A DNA stretch of 64,000 nucleotides from Nocardioides baekrokdamisoli (GCF_003945325.1 NZ_AP019307.1:2418001-2482000); one strand, 5' to 3'; shown: positions 11,955 through 21,186, counted from the stretch's first letter. Numbers and translations are program-made. The notes: generated by a model from the letters alone, not told the origin.

Positions 11955-12878
11955 ATGAATCGTTGGACGTCAGCCCGTACGGCCGCGGCCGTTGCCGTTC
12001 TCGCGGCTGGGCTCAGTGCCTGCGGCACCTCGACCGGCAGCGCCGGTACGACCGGCGGCTCTTTCCCGGTCAGTGTCGGCAGCAGCACCGCCGCGATCAC
12101 TCTGACGGCGAAGCCGATCAGGATCGTCTCGCTCTCTGCGACCGCGACCGAGGATCTCTTCGCGATCGGCGCCGGCAGTCAGGTCGTCGCGGTGGACAAG
12201 GACTCCGACTACCCGGCGAGTGCTCCGCACACCCAGCTCGACGCGTACCAGCTCAACGCCGAGGCAGTAGCCGCCTACAAGCCCGACCTCGTGATCGAGG
12301 CAGGGCTCACCCCTGCTCAGGTCGGCCAGCTGACGCGCCTCCACATCCCCGTCCTGATCGAGCCTGCTGCCGCGAACCTGGACGAGGCGTACGCGCAGAT
12401 CAACGAGCTCGGCAAGGCAACCGGCCACGTGTCGGAGGCGGCCGATCTGGTCACGTCGATGAAGTCGAAGGTGGCGTCGATCATCGCTCAGACGCCGAAG
12501 ACGTCCGGGACCTTCTACTACGAACTCGACCCGACCTACTACTCGGTCACGAGCTCGACCTTCGTCGGCCAGCTGTTCAAGATGCTCGACCTGACCAGCA
12601 TCGCCGACAGGACCAGCAACGCGGCCGGCGGCTACCCGCAGCTCAGCGGCGAGTTCGTCCTCAAGTCCAACCCGGGGTACGTCTTCCTGGCGGACTCCAT
12701 CTGCTGCGGCCAGAACGCGGCGAAGGTCGGCACGCGTCCCGGCTGGTCGGCGCTCAGTGCCGTGTCGGGCGGTCGCGTCATCGCGCTCAACGACGACATC
12801 GCGTCCCGCTGGGGACCGCGGGTGGTCGACCTGCTCCAGACGATCGCCGACGCGATCAAGACCCACCCCGTCAAGTAG
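11955..12878 (+). CDS. Cobalamin ABC transporter substrate-binding lipoprotein (BtuF-like)
   Basis: 307 residues. A lipoprotein signal ends in LSAC (Cys about residue 23), so it is lipid-anchored outside the membrane. The rest is the helical-backbone binding fold of the Fe/B12 group: PIRIVSLSATATEDLFAIGA, then QVVAVDKDSDYP and YKPDLVIEAG. It would capture B12 or a corrinoid and deliver it to the permease. The upstream cobalamin riboswitch is the main reason for preferring B12 over siderophores. Start has GGAGGATG 7 nt before ATG. Next gene begins 6 bp after its stop. Confidence 0.9.
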   Translation: MNRWTSARTAAAVAVLAAGLSACGTSTGSAGTTGGSFPVSVGSSTAAITLTAKPIRIVSLSATATEDLFAIGAGSQVVAVDKDSDYPASAPHTQLDAYQLNAEAVAAYKPDLVIEAGLTPAQVGQLTRLHIPVLIEPAAANLDEAYAQINELGKATGHVSEAADLVTSMKSKVASIIAQTPKTSGTFYYELDPTYYSVTSSTFVGQLFKMLDLTSIADRTSNAAGGYPQLSGEFVLKSNPGYVFLADSICCGQNAAKVGTRPGWSALSAVSGGRVIALNDDIASRWGPRVVDLLQTIADAIKTHPVK

Positions 12879-12884
12879 TCCTGC

Positions 12885-13937
12885 GTGTCGACCGGCCTGA
12901 CCGAGCCTCGTGACCGGGGGCGTTGGCGCGTACGCATCAGCGCCGCCGTGGTCCTCGGCGTCCTGGTTGGTGTGGTCGTCCTCGCAGCCTGCATCGGTCC
13001 GGTACGGATCCCCGCGTCGGAGGTCGTGAGTTCCATCTCGGCCCACCTGTTCGGTACGAAGTCCTCGACGTCGCCGATCGACGACGCGGTGATCTGGGAC
13101 CTCCGGCTGCCGCGGATCGTGCTCGCCGCGCTCGTCGGCGCCATGCTCTCGGTGAGTGGGGCCGCGTACCAGGGCGTCTTGCGCAACACGCTCGCCGATC
13201 CGTACCTGCTCGGCGTCGCCGCCGGTGGTGGCCTCGGTGCGACGGTGGCGATCGTGCTGGGCGTCAACGGCACCCTGTGGCTGCCGCTCGCCGCCTTCGT
13301 GGGGTCGTTGGGTGCCGTGGTCATGACGTACGTGATCGCCACCTCCGGCAGCGAGCGCGGTGACCGGTCGGTCATCATCCTCGCCGGCGTCGCGGTCGCC
13401 GCCATGCTCACCGCGATCCAGACCTTCCTCCAGCAACAGCACACCGACGAGATCCGCCAGATCTACAACTGGTTGCTCGGCAGCTTCTCCGTCGCGACCT
13501 GGGGTGACGTCGGTCTGGCCGCGCCGTACATCGTCGTCAGCATCGTGATCCTGATGGCGCACCGGCGCATCCTCGACGTGCTCCGCGTCGGAGCCGACGA
13601 GGCCGGCACCCTCGGGTTGCACCCGACCCGTACCCGGCTGCTCATCGTCGGCGCCGCCACCCTCGGGACGGCCGCCGCGGTCTCGGTGAGCGGCCTGATC
13701 GGTTTCGTCGGGATCATCGTTCCGCACGCGTTCCGGCTCGCGACCAGCGCCAGCTATCGCGTCCTGATGCCACTCGCGATGATTGGCGGAGCAGCCTTCA
13801 TGGTGCTGGCGGACCTGATCGGCCGGACCATCGAGGCGCCCACTGAAGTGCCGATCGGCGTCGTGACGGCGCTCGTGGGTGCACCGGCCTTCTTGGTGAT
13901 CCTGCGCTCCCGGCGTGGTCGCGGAGGCGCGTTGTGA
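12885..13937 (+). CDS. Cobalamin ABC transporter permease (BtuC/FecCD family)
   Basis: 350 residues with about ten membrane helices, the FecCD/BtuC architecture. Typical features are LRLPRIVLAALVGAMLSVSG, the ATP-subunit contact region NTLADPYLLGVAAGGGLGA, and ISGLIGFVG-like VSGLIGFVGIIVPHAFRL near the C-terminus. It forms the homodimeric channel of the importer. GTG start at 12885; its end overlaps the ATPase gene by 4 bp. Confidence 0.92.
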   Translation: MSTGLTEPRDRGRWRVRISAAVVLGVLVGVVVLAACIGPVRIPASEVVSSISAHLFGTKSSTSPIDDAVIWDLRLPRIVLAALVGAMLSVSGAAYQGVLRNTLADPYLLGVAAGGGLGATVAIVLGVNGTLWLPLAAFVGSLGAVVMTYVIATSGSERGDRSVIILAGVAVAAMLTAIQTFLQQQHTDEIRQIYNWLLGSFSVATWGDVGLAAPYIVVSIVILMAHRRILDVLRVGADEAGTLGLHPTRTRLLIVGAATLGTAAAVSVSGLIGFVGIIVPHAFRLATSASYRVLMPLAMIGGAAFMVLADLIGRTIEAPTEVPIGVVTALVGAPAFLVILRSRRGRGGAL

Positions 13938-14767
13938 CGGCGCTGATCTTCGACGGCGTGACCGTTCGGTACGGCCGGAGCGTGCCAGCCGTCGGCGGCG
14001 TGGACCTCGTCGTCCAGGAGGGCCACTGGACCGGCCTGATCGGGCCCAATGGGGCGGGCAAGTCCAGCCTGCTGCGCGCTGCGACCGGCCTGGTGCCGCA
14101 TACCGGCACCATTGCTGTGGCCAGCGGCGTACTCCGGGGCCTCTCGTGGCGCGAGCGTGCCCGCCAGATCGCGTACGTACCTCAGCAGCCCGAACTGCCG
14201 GCGGAGATGTCGGTGCTGGACTACGTCCTCCTCGGCCGCACTCCGCACATCAGCTATCTCGGCCGCGAGTCTGCTCATGACCGTCAGGTGTGCCTGGACC
14301 TCCTCGAGCGGATCGGGATGAGCCCGTTCGCCGAGCGACCGTTGGGCACCCTGTCCGGCGGTGAGGTCCAGCGAGTCGTGATCGCACGGGCGCTGGCGCA
14401 GGAGGCACCGGTGCTGCTGTTGGACGAGCCGACCAGCGCGCTGGACATCGGGCGCCGGGTGGAGGCACTCGAGTTGGTCGACGGCCTGCGTCGGGAGCGT
14501 GGACTGACGGTGCTCAGCGTGCTGCACGACCTGACCCTGGCCAGTCAGTTCGCCGATTCACTCGCACTGTTGGTCGAGGGCCGGGTCATCGCGGCCGGGG
14601 CGCCGCCAGACGTGTGTCGACCCGAGGTGCTGCAGACGGCGTTCGGCGCGGCAGTGGGTGTCCTCACCGATGGTGACGGGCGGCTCCTCGTGGTCCCGCA
14701 GCGGTCGATGCCGCCGCGCGCCGAGAGTGTCAGCGATCAGCCCGTGCCTTCTGCTCCACCTGGGTGA
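13934..14767 (+). CDS. Cobalamin ABC transporter ATP-binding protein (BtuD-like)
   Basis: 277 residues. Walker A is GPNGAGKSSLL, the signature is LSGGEVQRV, Walker B is [12 protein letters not shown], and the switch His is in SVLHDLTLA. It powers the B12 importer. It overlaps the permease stop by GTGA and its tail overlaps the convergent alpha/beta hydrolase gene by 38 bp, an unusually tight tail-to-tail arrangement. The last 20 residues (QRSMPPRAESVSDQPVPSAP) are beyond the family core and exist only because of that overlap. Confidence 0.93.
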   Translation: MTALIFDGVTVRYGRSVPAVGGVDLVVQEGHWTGLIGPNGAGKSSLLRAATGLVPHTGTIAVASGVLRGLSWRERARQIAYVPQQPELPAEMSVLDYVLLGRTPHISYLGRESAHDRQVCLDLLERIGMSPFAERPLGTLSGGEVQRVVIARALAQEAPVLLLDEPTSALDIGRRVEALELVDGLRRERGLTVLSVLHDLTLASQFADSLALLVEGRVIAAGAPPDVCRPEVLQTAFGAAVGVLTDGDGRLLVVPQRSMPPRAESVSDQPVPSAPPG

Positions 14768-15659
14768 GGAAGTCCTGCAGCAGGCGGTGGACGAGCTCGG
14801 GCTGCTCCATCTGTACGAAGTGCGACGCATTGACCTGGACGAACGTGCCGTCCGGCACGCGCGCCGCCGCTGTGGCCATGTGACGCGATCCGGCGATCAG
14901 GTCCCAACGACCGGCGACAAACATCGCCGGAACGCGGATCCGGCGCAGCGAGACCCGGTTGTGCTCGGAGCTGCGCAGCGCGATGTGGAAGTACCACTCG
15001 ACCGGGTTGGCGAGGAACTCCCGGAACGCGACCGCGGCCAGTTCCGGGTCGGGCACCTTGAAGATCAGGCCGGTGTGCGACAGGGCCTCGATGACGCGCG
15101 GACCGATGGCCAGATGCGAGGCGATCGGGCTCAGGGCCTTGCCGCCGAGCCACATCCCGCGGGCCATGCTCTGCGCGACCAGCCGTGCGATCGGGCGCGG
15201 CAGGTGCAGGGGGCCGAGAGTCGTGGAGAACGGATCGCCCGGGACCCCCGCGACCGCGAACAGCCCGGCCACCCGCTCCGGATGGATCGCGGCGAGCTCG
15301 AACATCGTGTCGACACCGATCGACCAGCCCATGATGACCGGCTTGATCAGGCCGTACGCGTCCATGACGGACAGGGCGTCCTCGACGAAGTACTGCACAC
15401 CGACCCGGTTGGGGTCCGACGGGCGGTCGCTGCCGGAGGTGCCGCGGTGGTTCCAGGACACCACGCGTACGCCGCAGTCGGTGTTCAGCAGGGCCGGCCA
15501 GGCCCAGGCGGACGTCGCCAGACCGTTGCACAGGAGCACGGTCGGGCCGTCGATCACGCCGTCGGGGTCGTTGGTCCACGCGCGCAGGAGAGTGCCGTCA
15601 TCGGACAACACGTCGCGGAACGCAACGGTTGACTCTGAGATGGCACGGGGCGTCGACAT
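14730..15659 (-). CDS. Alpha/beta hydrolase
   Basis: 309 residues from ATG 15659. The fold is shown by VLLCNGLATSAWAW (oxyanion region), GWSIGVDTMFEL with the nucleophile Ser in GWSIG, an acid in FVAGRWDLIAG, and a C-terminal His in NASHFVQMEQPE. Such enzymes are esterases or related hydrolases; the substrate is unknown. It is convergent with the B12 ATPase. The SRPBCC gene starts 36 bp away on the other strand, so the two share a short divergent promoter region. Confidence 0.88.
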   Translation of the reverse strand: MSTPRAISESTVAFRDVLSDDGTLLRAWTNDPDGVIDGPTVLLCNGLATSAWAWPALLNTDCGVRVVSWNHRGTSGSDRPSDPNRVGVQYFVEDALSVMDAYGLIKPVIMGWSIGVDTMFELAAIHPERVAGLFAVAGVPGDPFSTTLGPLHLPRPIARLVAQSMARGMWLGGKALSPIASHLAIGPRVIEALSHTGLIFKVPDPELAAVAFREFLANPVEWYFHIALRSSEHNRVSLRRIRVPAMFVAGRWDLIAGSRHMATAAARVPDGTFVQVNASHFVQMEQPELVHRLLQDFLTQVEQKARADR

Positions 15660-15694
15660 GGACCCATTGTGCCGTACAGGACTAGCGTTTTGCC

Positions 15695-16147
15695 GTGCCG
15701 AATTTCGCAAACACGCGTACCACTGTCATCAACGCCCCTGCCGCCACGATCCACGCGCTCGTCAACGACTTCCGCGAATGGACGAAGTGGTCCCCCTGGG
15801 AGGGCCTCGACCCGGACCTGAAGCGCACCTACAGCGGCGCGGCCACAGGCGTCGGCGCTGACTACGCCTGGGAAGGCAACAACAAGGCTGGTACCGGGAC
15901 CATGGCGATCACCTCGTCGAGCGCGGACCGGATCGACATCGCTCTGGAGTTCCTCAAGCCCTTCAAGGCCTCGAACGTCGCCACGTTCTCCTTCACGGAA
16001 GCTGGCGGCGGCACGAAGGTCGACTGGACCATGAGCGGTCAGCGCAACGTGGCTTTCGCGGTCCTCGGCAAGCTGTTCTTCGACAAGGCGATCGCGAAGG
16101 ACTTCGACAAGGGTCTCGCCCAGTTGAAGGCCACAGCCGAGGGCTGA
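15695..16147 (+). CDS. SRPBCC (START-like / polyketide cyclase) family protein
   Basis: 150 residues. Begins with an N-terminal strand TRTTVINAPAATIHALVNDF, then WTKWSPWEGLDPDLKRTYSG, the pattern of SRPBCC proteins that hold hydrophobic ligands in a deep cavity. It ends with a long C-terminal helix (FFDKAIAKDFDKGLAQLKATA). No enzyme activity can be assigned. GTG 15695 lies 6 nt after a TAGCGT box, so the message may be leaderless. Confidence 0.85.
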   Translation: MPNFANTRTTVINAPAATIHALVNDFREWTKWSPWEGLDPDLKRTYSGAATGVGADYAWEGNNKAGTGTMAITSSSADRIDIALEFLKPFKASNVATFSFTEAGGGTKVDWTMSGQRNVAFAVLGKLFFDKAIAKDFDKGLAQLKATAEG

Positions 16148-16158
16148 TCCCGATTCCC

Positions 16159-16233
16159 GCCGAACCGTGAGGTTTTCGGGTCCGAACCGTGAGCAAGCGT
16201 CACGGTTCGGACCCGAAAACCTCACGGTTCGGC
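16159..16233. repeat. Perfect 33-bp inverted repeat, 9-nt loop
   Basis: Left arm 16159-16191 and right arm 16201-16233 are exact reverse complements; the loop is 16192-16200. Within each arm the word CCGAACCGTGAG or its start occurs twice, so the arm has an internal repeat as well. It lies between the SRPBCC gene and ilvD, ending 10 bp before the ilvD -10-like box. There is no T-run. It may be a terminator, a mobile hairpin, or a regulator site. Confidence 0.9.
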
Positions 16234-16254
16234 ATGCGGCCGTACCCTGAAGGC

Positions 16255-18102
16255 ATGCCGCAACTCCGTTCTGCCACCTCCACCTCGGGTCGCAACATGG
16301 CCGGTGCCCGCGCGCTGTGGCGCGCCACCGGCATGACCGATGGCGATTTCGGCAAGCCGATCATCGCGATCGCGAACTCGTTCACCGAGTTCGTCCCCGG
16401 TCACGTGCACCTGCGTGACCTGGGCAAGATCGTCGCGGAGCAGATCCAGGCTGCCGGCGGCGTCGCGAAGGAGTTCAACACCATCGCCGTCGACGACGGG
16501 ATCGCGATGGGTCACGCCGGCATGCTCTACAGCCTTCCGAGCCGCGAATTGATCGCGGACGCCGTGGAGTACATGGTCGAGGCGCACTGCGCCGACGCGA
16601 TCGTCTGCATCTCCAACTGCGACAAGATCACCCCCGGCATGCTGCTGGCGAGCCTGCGACTCAACATCCCCGTCATCTTTGTCTCCGGCGGTCCGATGGA
16701 GGCCGGCAAGACCACCGCGATCGAGGGCATCGTCCACTCCAAGCTGGACCTGGTCGATGCGATGGTGCTGGCTGTGGACGAGCGCGTCAGCGACGAGGTC
16801 CTCGACACCGTCGAGCGCTCGGCCTGCCCGACGTGTGGATCGTGTTCGGGCATGTTCACCGCGAACTCGATGAACTGCCTCACCGAGGCGATCGGTCTCT
16901 CGCTGCCCGGCAACGGGTCGACGTTGGCGACGCACGCCAAGCGCCGCGCCCTCTTCGAGGAGGCCGGCCGACTGATCGTCGACCTGTGCAAGCGCTACTA
17001 CGAGAACGACGACGAGAGCGTGCTCCCGCGAGCGATCGCGTCCCGTGCGGCGTTCGAGAACGCTGTCGCGCTCGACGTCGCCATGGGTGGCTCGACCAAC
17101 ACGGTGCTGCACCTGCTGGCGGCCGCGCGTGAGGCCGAGTTGGACTTCAACGTGCACGACATCGACGTGATCTCGCGTCGGGTGCCGTGCCTGTCCAAGG
17201 TCGCCCCGAACTCACCGAAGTACCACATGGAGGACGTCCACCGCGCGGGCGGCGTCCCGGCACTGCTCGGGGAGTTGCGTCGCGGCGGCGCCCTCAACGA
17301 GGACGTCCACTCGGTCCATTCTGCGAACCTCGATGAGTGGTTGGGGGAGTGGGACATCCGTGCCGAGGCGCCGTCGGAGAAGGCGCTGGCCCTCTTCCAA
17401 GCGGCTCCGGGCGGCGTGCGTACGACTGAGGCGTTCTCGACCGAGAACATCTGGGGCACTCTCGACACCGACGCCGCCGAGGGCTGCATCCGCGACTTCG
17501 AGCACGCGTACTCCGCGGATGGCGGCCTGGCGATCCTCTCGGGCAACATCGCCCCGGACGGTTGCGTGGTCAAGACCGCCGGAGTCCCGGACAACTGCCT
17601 GGTATTCACGGGCACCGCGATCGTCTTCGAGTCGCAGGACGACGCGGTCACAGGCATCCTCAGCAAGCGGGTCGAGGCGGGCAATGTCGTCGTCATCCGG
17701 TACGAGGGCCCGAAGGGCGGCCCGGGTATGCAGGAGATGCTCTACCCGACGTCTTACATCAAGGGCCTCGGTCTCGGTCAGCAGTGCGCTCTGATCACCG
17801 ACGGTCGCTTCTCCGGAGGCACCTCGGGCCTGTCGATCGGGCACATCTCGCCCGAGGCGGCTGGTGGTGGACTGATCGCGCTGATCGAGGACGGCGACCA
17901 GATCTCGATCGACATCCCGAACCGATCGATCACTCTTGACCTCGAGGATCACGTGATCGACGAGCGTCGGATCGCCCAGGAGAAGCGCGACAAGCCGTAC
18001 ACCCCGGTGGATCGGGTACGTCCCGTCTCGGCCGCGCTGCGCGCGTATGCGTTGATGGCGACCTCGGCTTCCGACGGCGCGTATCGACGCGTTCCGGAGT
18101 AA
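16255..18102 (+). CDS. ilvD: Dihydroxy-acid dehydratase
   Basis: 615 residues from ATG 16255, close to the usual 610-617. An iron-sulfur enzyme that dehydrates 2,3-dihydroxy-isovalerate and 2,3-dihydroxy-3-methylvalerate in valine and isoleucine synthesis. Seen: [20 protein letters not shown], the cluster cysteine in [31 protein letters not shown] with further cluster cysteines, and the C-terminal [15 protein letters not shown]. The frame stays open upstream through the hairpin, but the protein similarity begins at [13 protein letters not shown] box lies 6 nt before ATG. It stands apart from ilvBNC. Confidence 0.97.
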   Translation: MPQLRSATSTSGRNMAGARALWRATGMTDGDFGKPIIAIANSFTEFVPGHVHLRDLGKIVAEQIQAAGGVAKEFNTIAVDDGIAMGHAGMLYSLPSRELIADAVEYMVEAHCADAIVCISNCDKITPGMLLASLRLNIPVIFVSGGPMEAGKTTAIEGIVHSKLDLVDAMVLAVDERVSDEVLDTVERSACPTCGSCSGMFTANSMNCLTEAIGLSLPGNGSTLATHAKRRALFEEAGRLIVDLCKRYYENDDESVLPRAIASRAAFENAVALDVAMGGSTNTVLHLLAAAREAELDFNVHDIDVISRRVPCLSKVAPNSPKYHMEDVHRAGGVPALLGELRRGGALNEDVHSVHSANLDEWLGEWDIRAEAPSEKALALFQAAPGGVRTTEAFSTENIWGTLDTDAAEGCIRDFEHAYSADGGLAILSGNIAPDGCVVKTAGVPDNCLVFTGTAIVFESQDDAVTGILSKRVEAGNVVVIRYEGPKGGPGMQEMLYPTSYIKGLGLGQQCALITDGRFSGGTSGLSIGHISPEAAGGGLIALIEDGDQISIDIPNRSITLDLEDHVIDERRIAQEKRDKPYTPVDRVRPVSAALRAYALMATSASDGAYRRVPE

Positions 18103-18143
18103 TCGCCTCGCTCGACGGCAACCGTTGTCGGTAGCGTCACGGC

Positions 18144-18698
18144 ATGGGCAAGTCGTACGAGCGGATCGAAGGGCGCCTCAAGGAGTTCGTCGAGCGCCAA
18201 CCGGTGTTCTTCGTAGCCACGGCGCCGTTGTCGGGTGAGGGTCACATCAACCTGTCCCCGCGTGGCATCACAGGTACCTTCGCGGTCCTCGACGACCTCA
18301 CCTTCGCCTGGCTCGACACGAACGGCAGCGGTAGCGAGACAATCGCGCATCTGCGGGAGAACGGCCGGATCACCGTCATGTTCTGCGCCTTCGACGGTCC
18401 GCCCGACATCGTCCGGTTCCACGGCCGGGGGCGGGTCGCGCCGCTCGGCAGCGACGAGTACGCCCGCCTGCGCCCACGGTTCATCGACTATCCCGGAGAC
18501 CGGGCCGTGATCGTGGTGGATGTCGAGCGCGTGACCGACTCCTGCGGCTACGGGGTTCCGCTCATGGAGTACCAAGAGGACCGCACGTTGATGCGCCAGT
18601 GGTCGGAGAAGAAGGGCCTCGACGGGCAGGTGGCGTACCGCCGCGAGAAGAACCTCACCAGCATCGACGGGCTCCCGTCGTACGATTACGACGGGTAG
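18144..18698 (+). CDS. Pyridoxamine 5'-phosphate oxidase-like FMN-binding protein
   Basis: 184 residues. The split-barrel flavin fold is suggested by PVFFVATAPLSGEGHINLSPRG and the following LTFAWLDTNGSGSETIAHLREN and RITVMFCAF. The family uses FMN or F420; the reaction is unknown. A TAGCGT box is 6 nt upstream of the ATG. The vapBC operator begins 5 bp after its stop. Confidence 0.85.
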   Translation: MGKSYERIEGRLKEFVERQPVFFVATAPLSGEGHINLSPRGITGTFAVLDDLTFAWLDTNGSGSETIAHLRENGRITVMFCAFDGPPDIVRFHGRGRVAPLGSDEYARLRPRFIDYPGDRAVIVVDVERVTDSCGYGVPLMEYQEDRTLMRQWSEKKGLDGQVAYRREKNLTSIDGLPSYDYDG

Positions 18699-18702
18699 AC
18701 TT

Positions 18703-18722
18703 TCTACCAGAGAGGGTAGAAG
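18703..18722. promoter_or_regulatory. Inverted repeat operator of the vapBC operon
   Basis: TTCTACC (18703-18709) and GGTAGAA (18716-18722) face each other over a 6-bp spacer, starting just after the stop codon of the upstream gene and ending 9 bp before the vapB start. VapB-type antitoxins bind such palindromes to repress their own operon, so this is the probable site. Confidence 0.65.
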
Positions 18723-18731
18723 GGTGCCGTC

Positions 18732-18995
18732 GTGAGTCTGAACATCAAGAATCAACGTGTCCACGATCTCGCTCGCCGGGCAGCGGTGCTCGAGGGCACC
18801 ACGCAGACCGGCGCGATCGAGGTGGCGCTCGAGAGGCTGATCGCCGATCACGACGCCCGCGAGGCCATCTCGACGAGGCGTGAGAGGGCTGAGCGCCTGC
18901 TCGCGTGGCTCGACACGAACATCACCGACGAGGATCGTGCAGCCATCGATCGGACCATGGCTGAGATGTATGACGAGGACGGGATGCCCCGGTGA
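18732..18995 (+). CDS. vapB: VapB-type antitoxin (Rv0623-like / PSK family)
   Basis: 87 residues from GTG 18732. The start MSLNIKNQRVHDLARRAAVL is characteristic of the Rv0623-like VapB family, whose N-terminus binds DNA and whose C-terminus wraps the toxin. The C-terminal half (LLAWLDTNITDEDRAAIDRT) is helical and charged, as expected for the neutralising part. It overlaps vapC by 4 bp (GTGA). Confidence 0.88.
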   Translation: MSLNIKNQRVHDLARRAAVLEGTTQTGAIEVALERLIADHDAREAISTRRERAERLLAWLDTNITDEDRAAIDRTMAEMYDEDGMPR

Positions 18996-19381
18996 TCGTC
19001 GATGCCTCGGCACTCGTGTGCATCATCAAGGGTGAGCCCGAGAGGGCTGCGATCCTTGAGGTCCTGCTGAGTGCGGAGCGTGCTGACACGGGTGCCCCGA
19101 CGTTGGTCGAAACGCGGCTCGCGCTGCGTTCGCTCGGGTTGCTGGGTCAGGCCTCGCTGAACCGCCTTCTCGATGCGTTGCAGATCGGTGTGGTTCCGTT
19201 CGGCGCCGAGCATGCGGAGCGAGCCGATGAGGCGCACCAACTCTACGGTCGCGGTTCCGGCCACCCGGCCGGGCTCAACTACGGCGACTGCATGGCGTAC
19301 GCCGTTGCCTCCGTGGAGGGGCGCCGATTGCTCTTCAAGGGCAACGATTTCATCCATATCGACATCGAGTCCGCGTTGTGA
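18992..19381 (+). CDS. vapC: VapC-type PIN-domain ribonuclease toxin
   Basis: 129 residues. MIVDASALVCIIKGEPE at the start holds the first catalytic Asp; VETRLALRSLG the Glu; and the C-terminal GLNYGDCMAYAVA the third acidic residue. PIN toxins cleave RNA, often tRNA, when free of VapB. All key acids are present, so it should be active. It starts at GTG overlapping the vapB stop, and its own stop overlaps the start of the next gene (GTGA). Confidence 0.92.
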   Translation: MIVDASALVCIIKGEPERAAILEVLLSAERADTGAPTLVETRLALRSLGLLGQASLNRLLDALQIGVVPFGAEHAERADEAHQLYGRGSGHPAGLNYGDCMAYAVASVEGRRLLFKGNDFIHIDIESAL

Positions 19382-20046
19382 CCGATCTGACGACCTGGGC
19401 ACCACGCGAGCGACCGGACGCCGTCACGCTCGAGGGCCGTTACGTACGCATCGAGCCGTTGTCGTCGGCGCACTACTCCGACTTGTACGCACTCACCTGT
19501 GCAGATGCTCCCGACGTCGACTGGACCTATCTGCCGGCCGTCGAGCCGATCGGCCTGGCCAATTTCTGGATGACGATGGCGCCGCTGGTGGATTCCGAGG
19601 ACGACATCGCCTTCGCCGTCGTACCGCTGGAAGGGCCGTCGGCCGGACGGGTCGCCGGGACGATGAGCTACCTACGCATCGAGCCCAGGCATGGACAGGT
19701 CGAGGTCGGTTGGGTGCTGCTCGGCGACGGCCTGCGCGGTACGCGCGCAGCGACCGAGGCCTTCCATCTGCTGATGAAGTACGCCTTCGACGACCTCGGC
19801 TATCGCCGGTTCGAGTGGAAGTGCGACTCCGCCAACGAGCCGTCGCGGGCTGCGGCGTGGCGGCTCGGCTTCACCCACGAGGGGACGTTCCGGCACCACA
19901 TGGTGCTCAAGGGACGCAACCGCGACACCGACTGGTTCAGCATCACCGACGACGAGTGGCCGTCGGTCAGGGAGCGTCACCAGGCATGGCTGACGCCGGA
20001 CAACTTCGATGAGGCTGGCCAGCAGCGGCACCGACTGGCACGGTAG
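19378..20046 (+). CDS. GNAT N-acetyltransferase (RimJ/RimL-like)
   Basis: 222 residues. The fold is Acetyltransf_3-like: TLEGRYVRIEPLSSAHYSDL at the start, a core strand VEVGWVLLGDGLRGTRAATEAF (acetyl-CoA loop) and the C-terminal FEWKCDSANEPSRAAAWRLG with FTHEGTFRHHMV. It overlaps vapC by 4 bp, so it is likely translated with the toxin-antitoxin pair. Whether it modifies the toxin, ribosomal proteins or a metabolite cannot be told. Confidence 0.88.
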   Translation: MTDLTTWAPRERPDAVTLEGRYVRIEPLSSAHYSDLYALTCADAPDVDWTYLPAVEPIGLANFWMTMAPLVDSEDDIAFAVVPLEGPSAGRVAGTMSYLRIEPRHGQVEVGWVLLGDGLRGTRAATEAFHLLMKYAFDDLGYRRFEWKCDSANEPSRAAAWRLGFTHEGTFRHHMVLKGRNRDTDWFSITDDEWPSVRERHQAWLTPDNFDEAGQQRHRLAR

Positions 20047-20051
20047 GGGCC

Positions 20052-21122
20052 GTGGCAACCCTCGACGGCGTGATCGGCAGCATCATCGACTCCCACATCC
20101 ACCAGTGGGACGTCCCGCGGACGGCACACAGTCAGGCGGGTCTGGCGCGGATCTATCAGCGGGCGCCGTTCGTGATGGACCGGCTGTTCCCGTTGCTCGC
20201 ACCGCGATCGGATCGCGAGTTCGTACGCACTCCGAAGCATGTGTTGCGCCCGTACCTCCCCTCGACGCTCGCCGCCGATCAGGCCCCGGCCGTCGGCGCC
20301 GTCGGCGTCCCGGTGAGCGGAGTCATCCACGTGCAGGCCGACTGGCACGGCGCGGACCCGGTCGACGAGACCCGGTGGTTGGAGACCCTGCCGTTCGGCG
20401 TCGACCGGAATCCGGACCTGCTCGGCATCGTCGGCTACGCGGATCCGCGACAGCCCACATTCGCCGACGTCCTGGACGCCCATGCCGAGGCGAGTACGCG
20501 GTTCCGCGGCATCCGGTGCATGGGCGCCTGGCACCCGGACAGGGGCGTACGCCGCTATGCCGACGAGGAAGGCCTGCTCGGCTCACCGGACTTCCTGCGT
20601 GGCTTCGCCGCACTCGCCGAGCGCAGGCTCACGTTCGACGCCTACGTCTACTCGCACCAGATGGACGACGTCGCCGTCCTGGCGGCGGAGTACCCGGAGA
20701 CCACGATCGTGCTCGACCACTACGCCCCGCCTGTCGGTTGGGGAGGCCCCATGGCCGGGGTCGGGCGCACGTCGGGGGAGCGCGACCGGCTCCTTGCCGA
20801 CTGGCGTGAGGCGATCAGCGGCCTGGCCGAGCACCGCAATGTCGTGGCCAAGCACAGCGGTCTGGCCTTCCCGATCCTCGGCCTGCCGAACGGCTCCTGG
20901 GAGCGTGAGCGGATCGCCGACACGATGCGTCCGCTGATCGACCACGCCCAGGACGCGTTCGGGACCGATCGCACCCTGTTCGGCTCGAACTTCCCGATGG
21001 ACAAGGCCCTGGCGCCGTACGACCAGGTCGTCGGTGCCCTGGTCGATGTGTTGGCTCCTCGTGGGGGCGACGTCCTCGCGGCGGTGTTCCACGAAAATGT
21101 GCGGCGGATCTATGCCCTCTGA
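20052..21122 (+). CDS. Amidohydrolase family 2 (COG3618-like) metal-dependent hydrolase
   Basis: 356 residues from GTG 20052. The metal ligands are in IIDSHIHQWDVP (HxH) near residue 15, a His in VLDHYAPP around residue 223, and an Asn/Asp end in LFGSNFPMDK. These enzymes hydrolyse lactones or decarboxylate; the substrate is unknown. It follows the GNAT gene by 5 bp and may be in its operon. Its 3' end runs to within 20 bp of the ilvB leader. Confidence 0.88.
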   Translation: MATLDGVIGSIIDSHIHQWDVPRTAHSQAGLARIYQRAPFVMDRLFPLLAPRSDREFVRTPKHVLRPYLPSTLAADQAPAVGAVGVPVSGVIHVQADWHGADPVDETRWLETLPFGVDRNPDLLGIVGYADPRQPTFADVLDAHAEASTRFRGIRCMGAWHPDRGVRRYADEEGLLGSPDFLRGFAALAERRLTFDAYVYSHQMDDVAVLAAEYPETTIVLDHYAPPVGWGGPMAGVGRTSGERDRLLADWREAISGLAEHRNVVAKHSGLAFPILGLPNGSWERERIADTMRPLIDHAQDAFGTDRTLFGSNFPMDKALAPYDQVVGALVDVLAPRGGDVLAAVFHENVRRIYAL

Positions 21123-21141
21123 ACCCTGATACAGTGGCGGC

Positions 21142-21186
21142 ATGCTTCACCGCACTCTCGTAGTAATCAACGGGCGCTCCAGCTGA
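21142..21186 (+). CDS. ilvB leader peptide (Leu-Val-Val-Ile)
   Basis: A 14-residue ORF, MLHRTLVVINGRSS. Control codons CTC GTA GTA ATC (Leu-Val-Val-Ile) lie together. A TACAGT box at 21130-21135 is 6 nt before the ATG, so the leader is probably leaderless. It is followed by a stem that covers its stop codon and by a terminator with a T-run, the layout of ribosome-mediated attenuation. The three amino acids are the products of the operon downstream. Confidence 0.85.
   Translation: MLHRTLVVINGRSS

Noticed and set aside
16189..16254. N-terminal extension of IlvD from GTG 16189
   Set aside because: It would run through the right arm of the inverted repeat; family similarity begins at ATG 16255.
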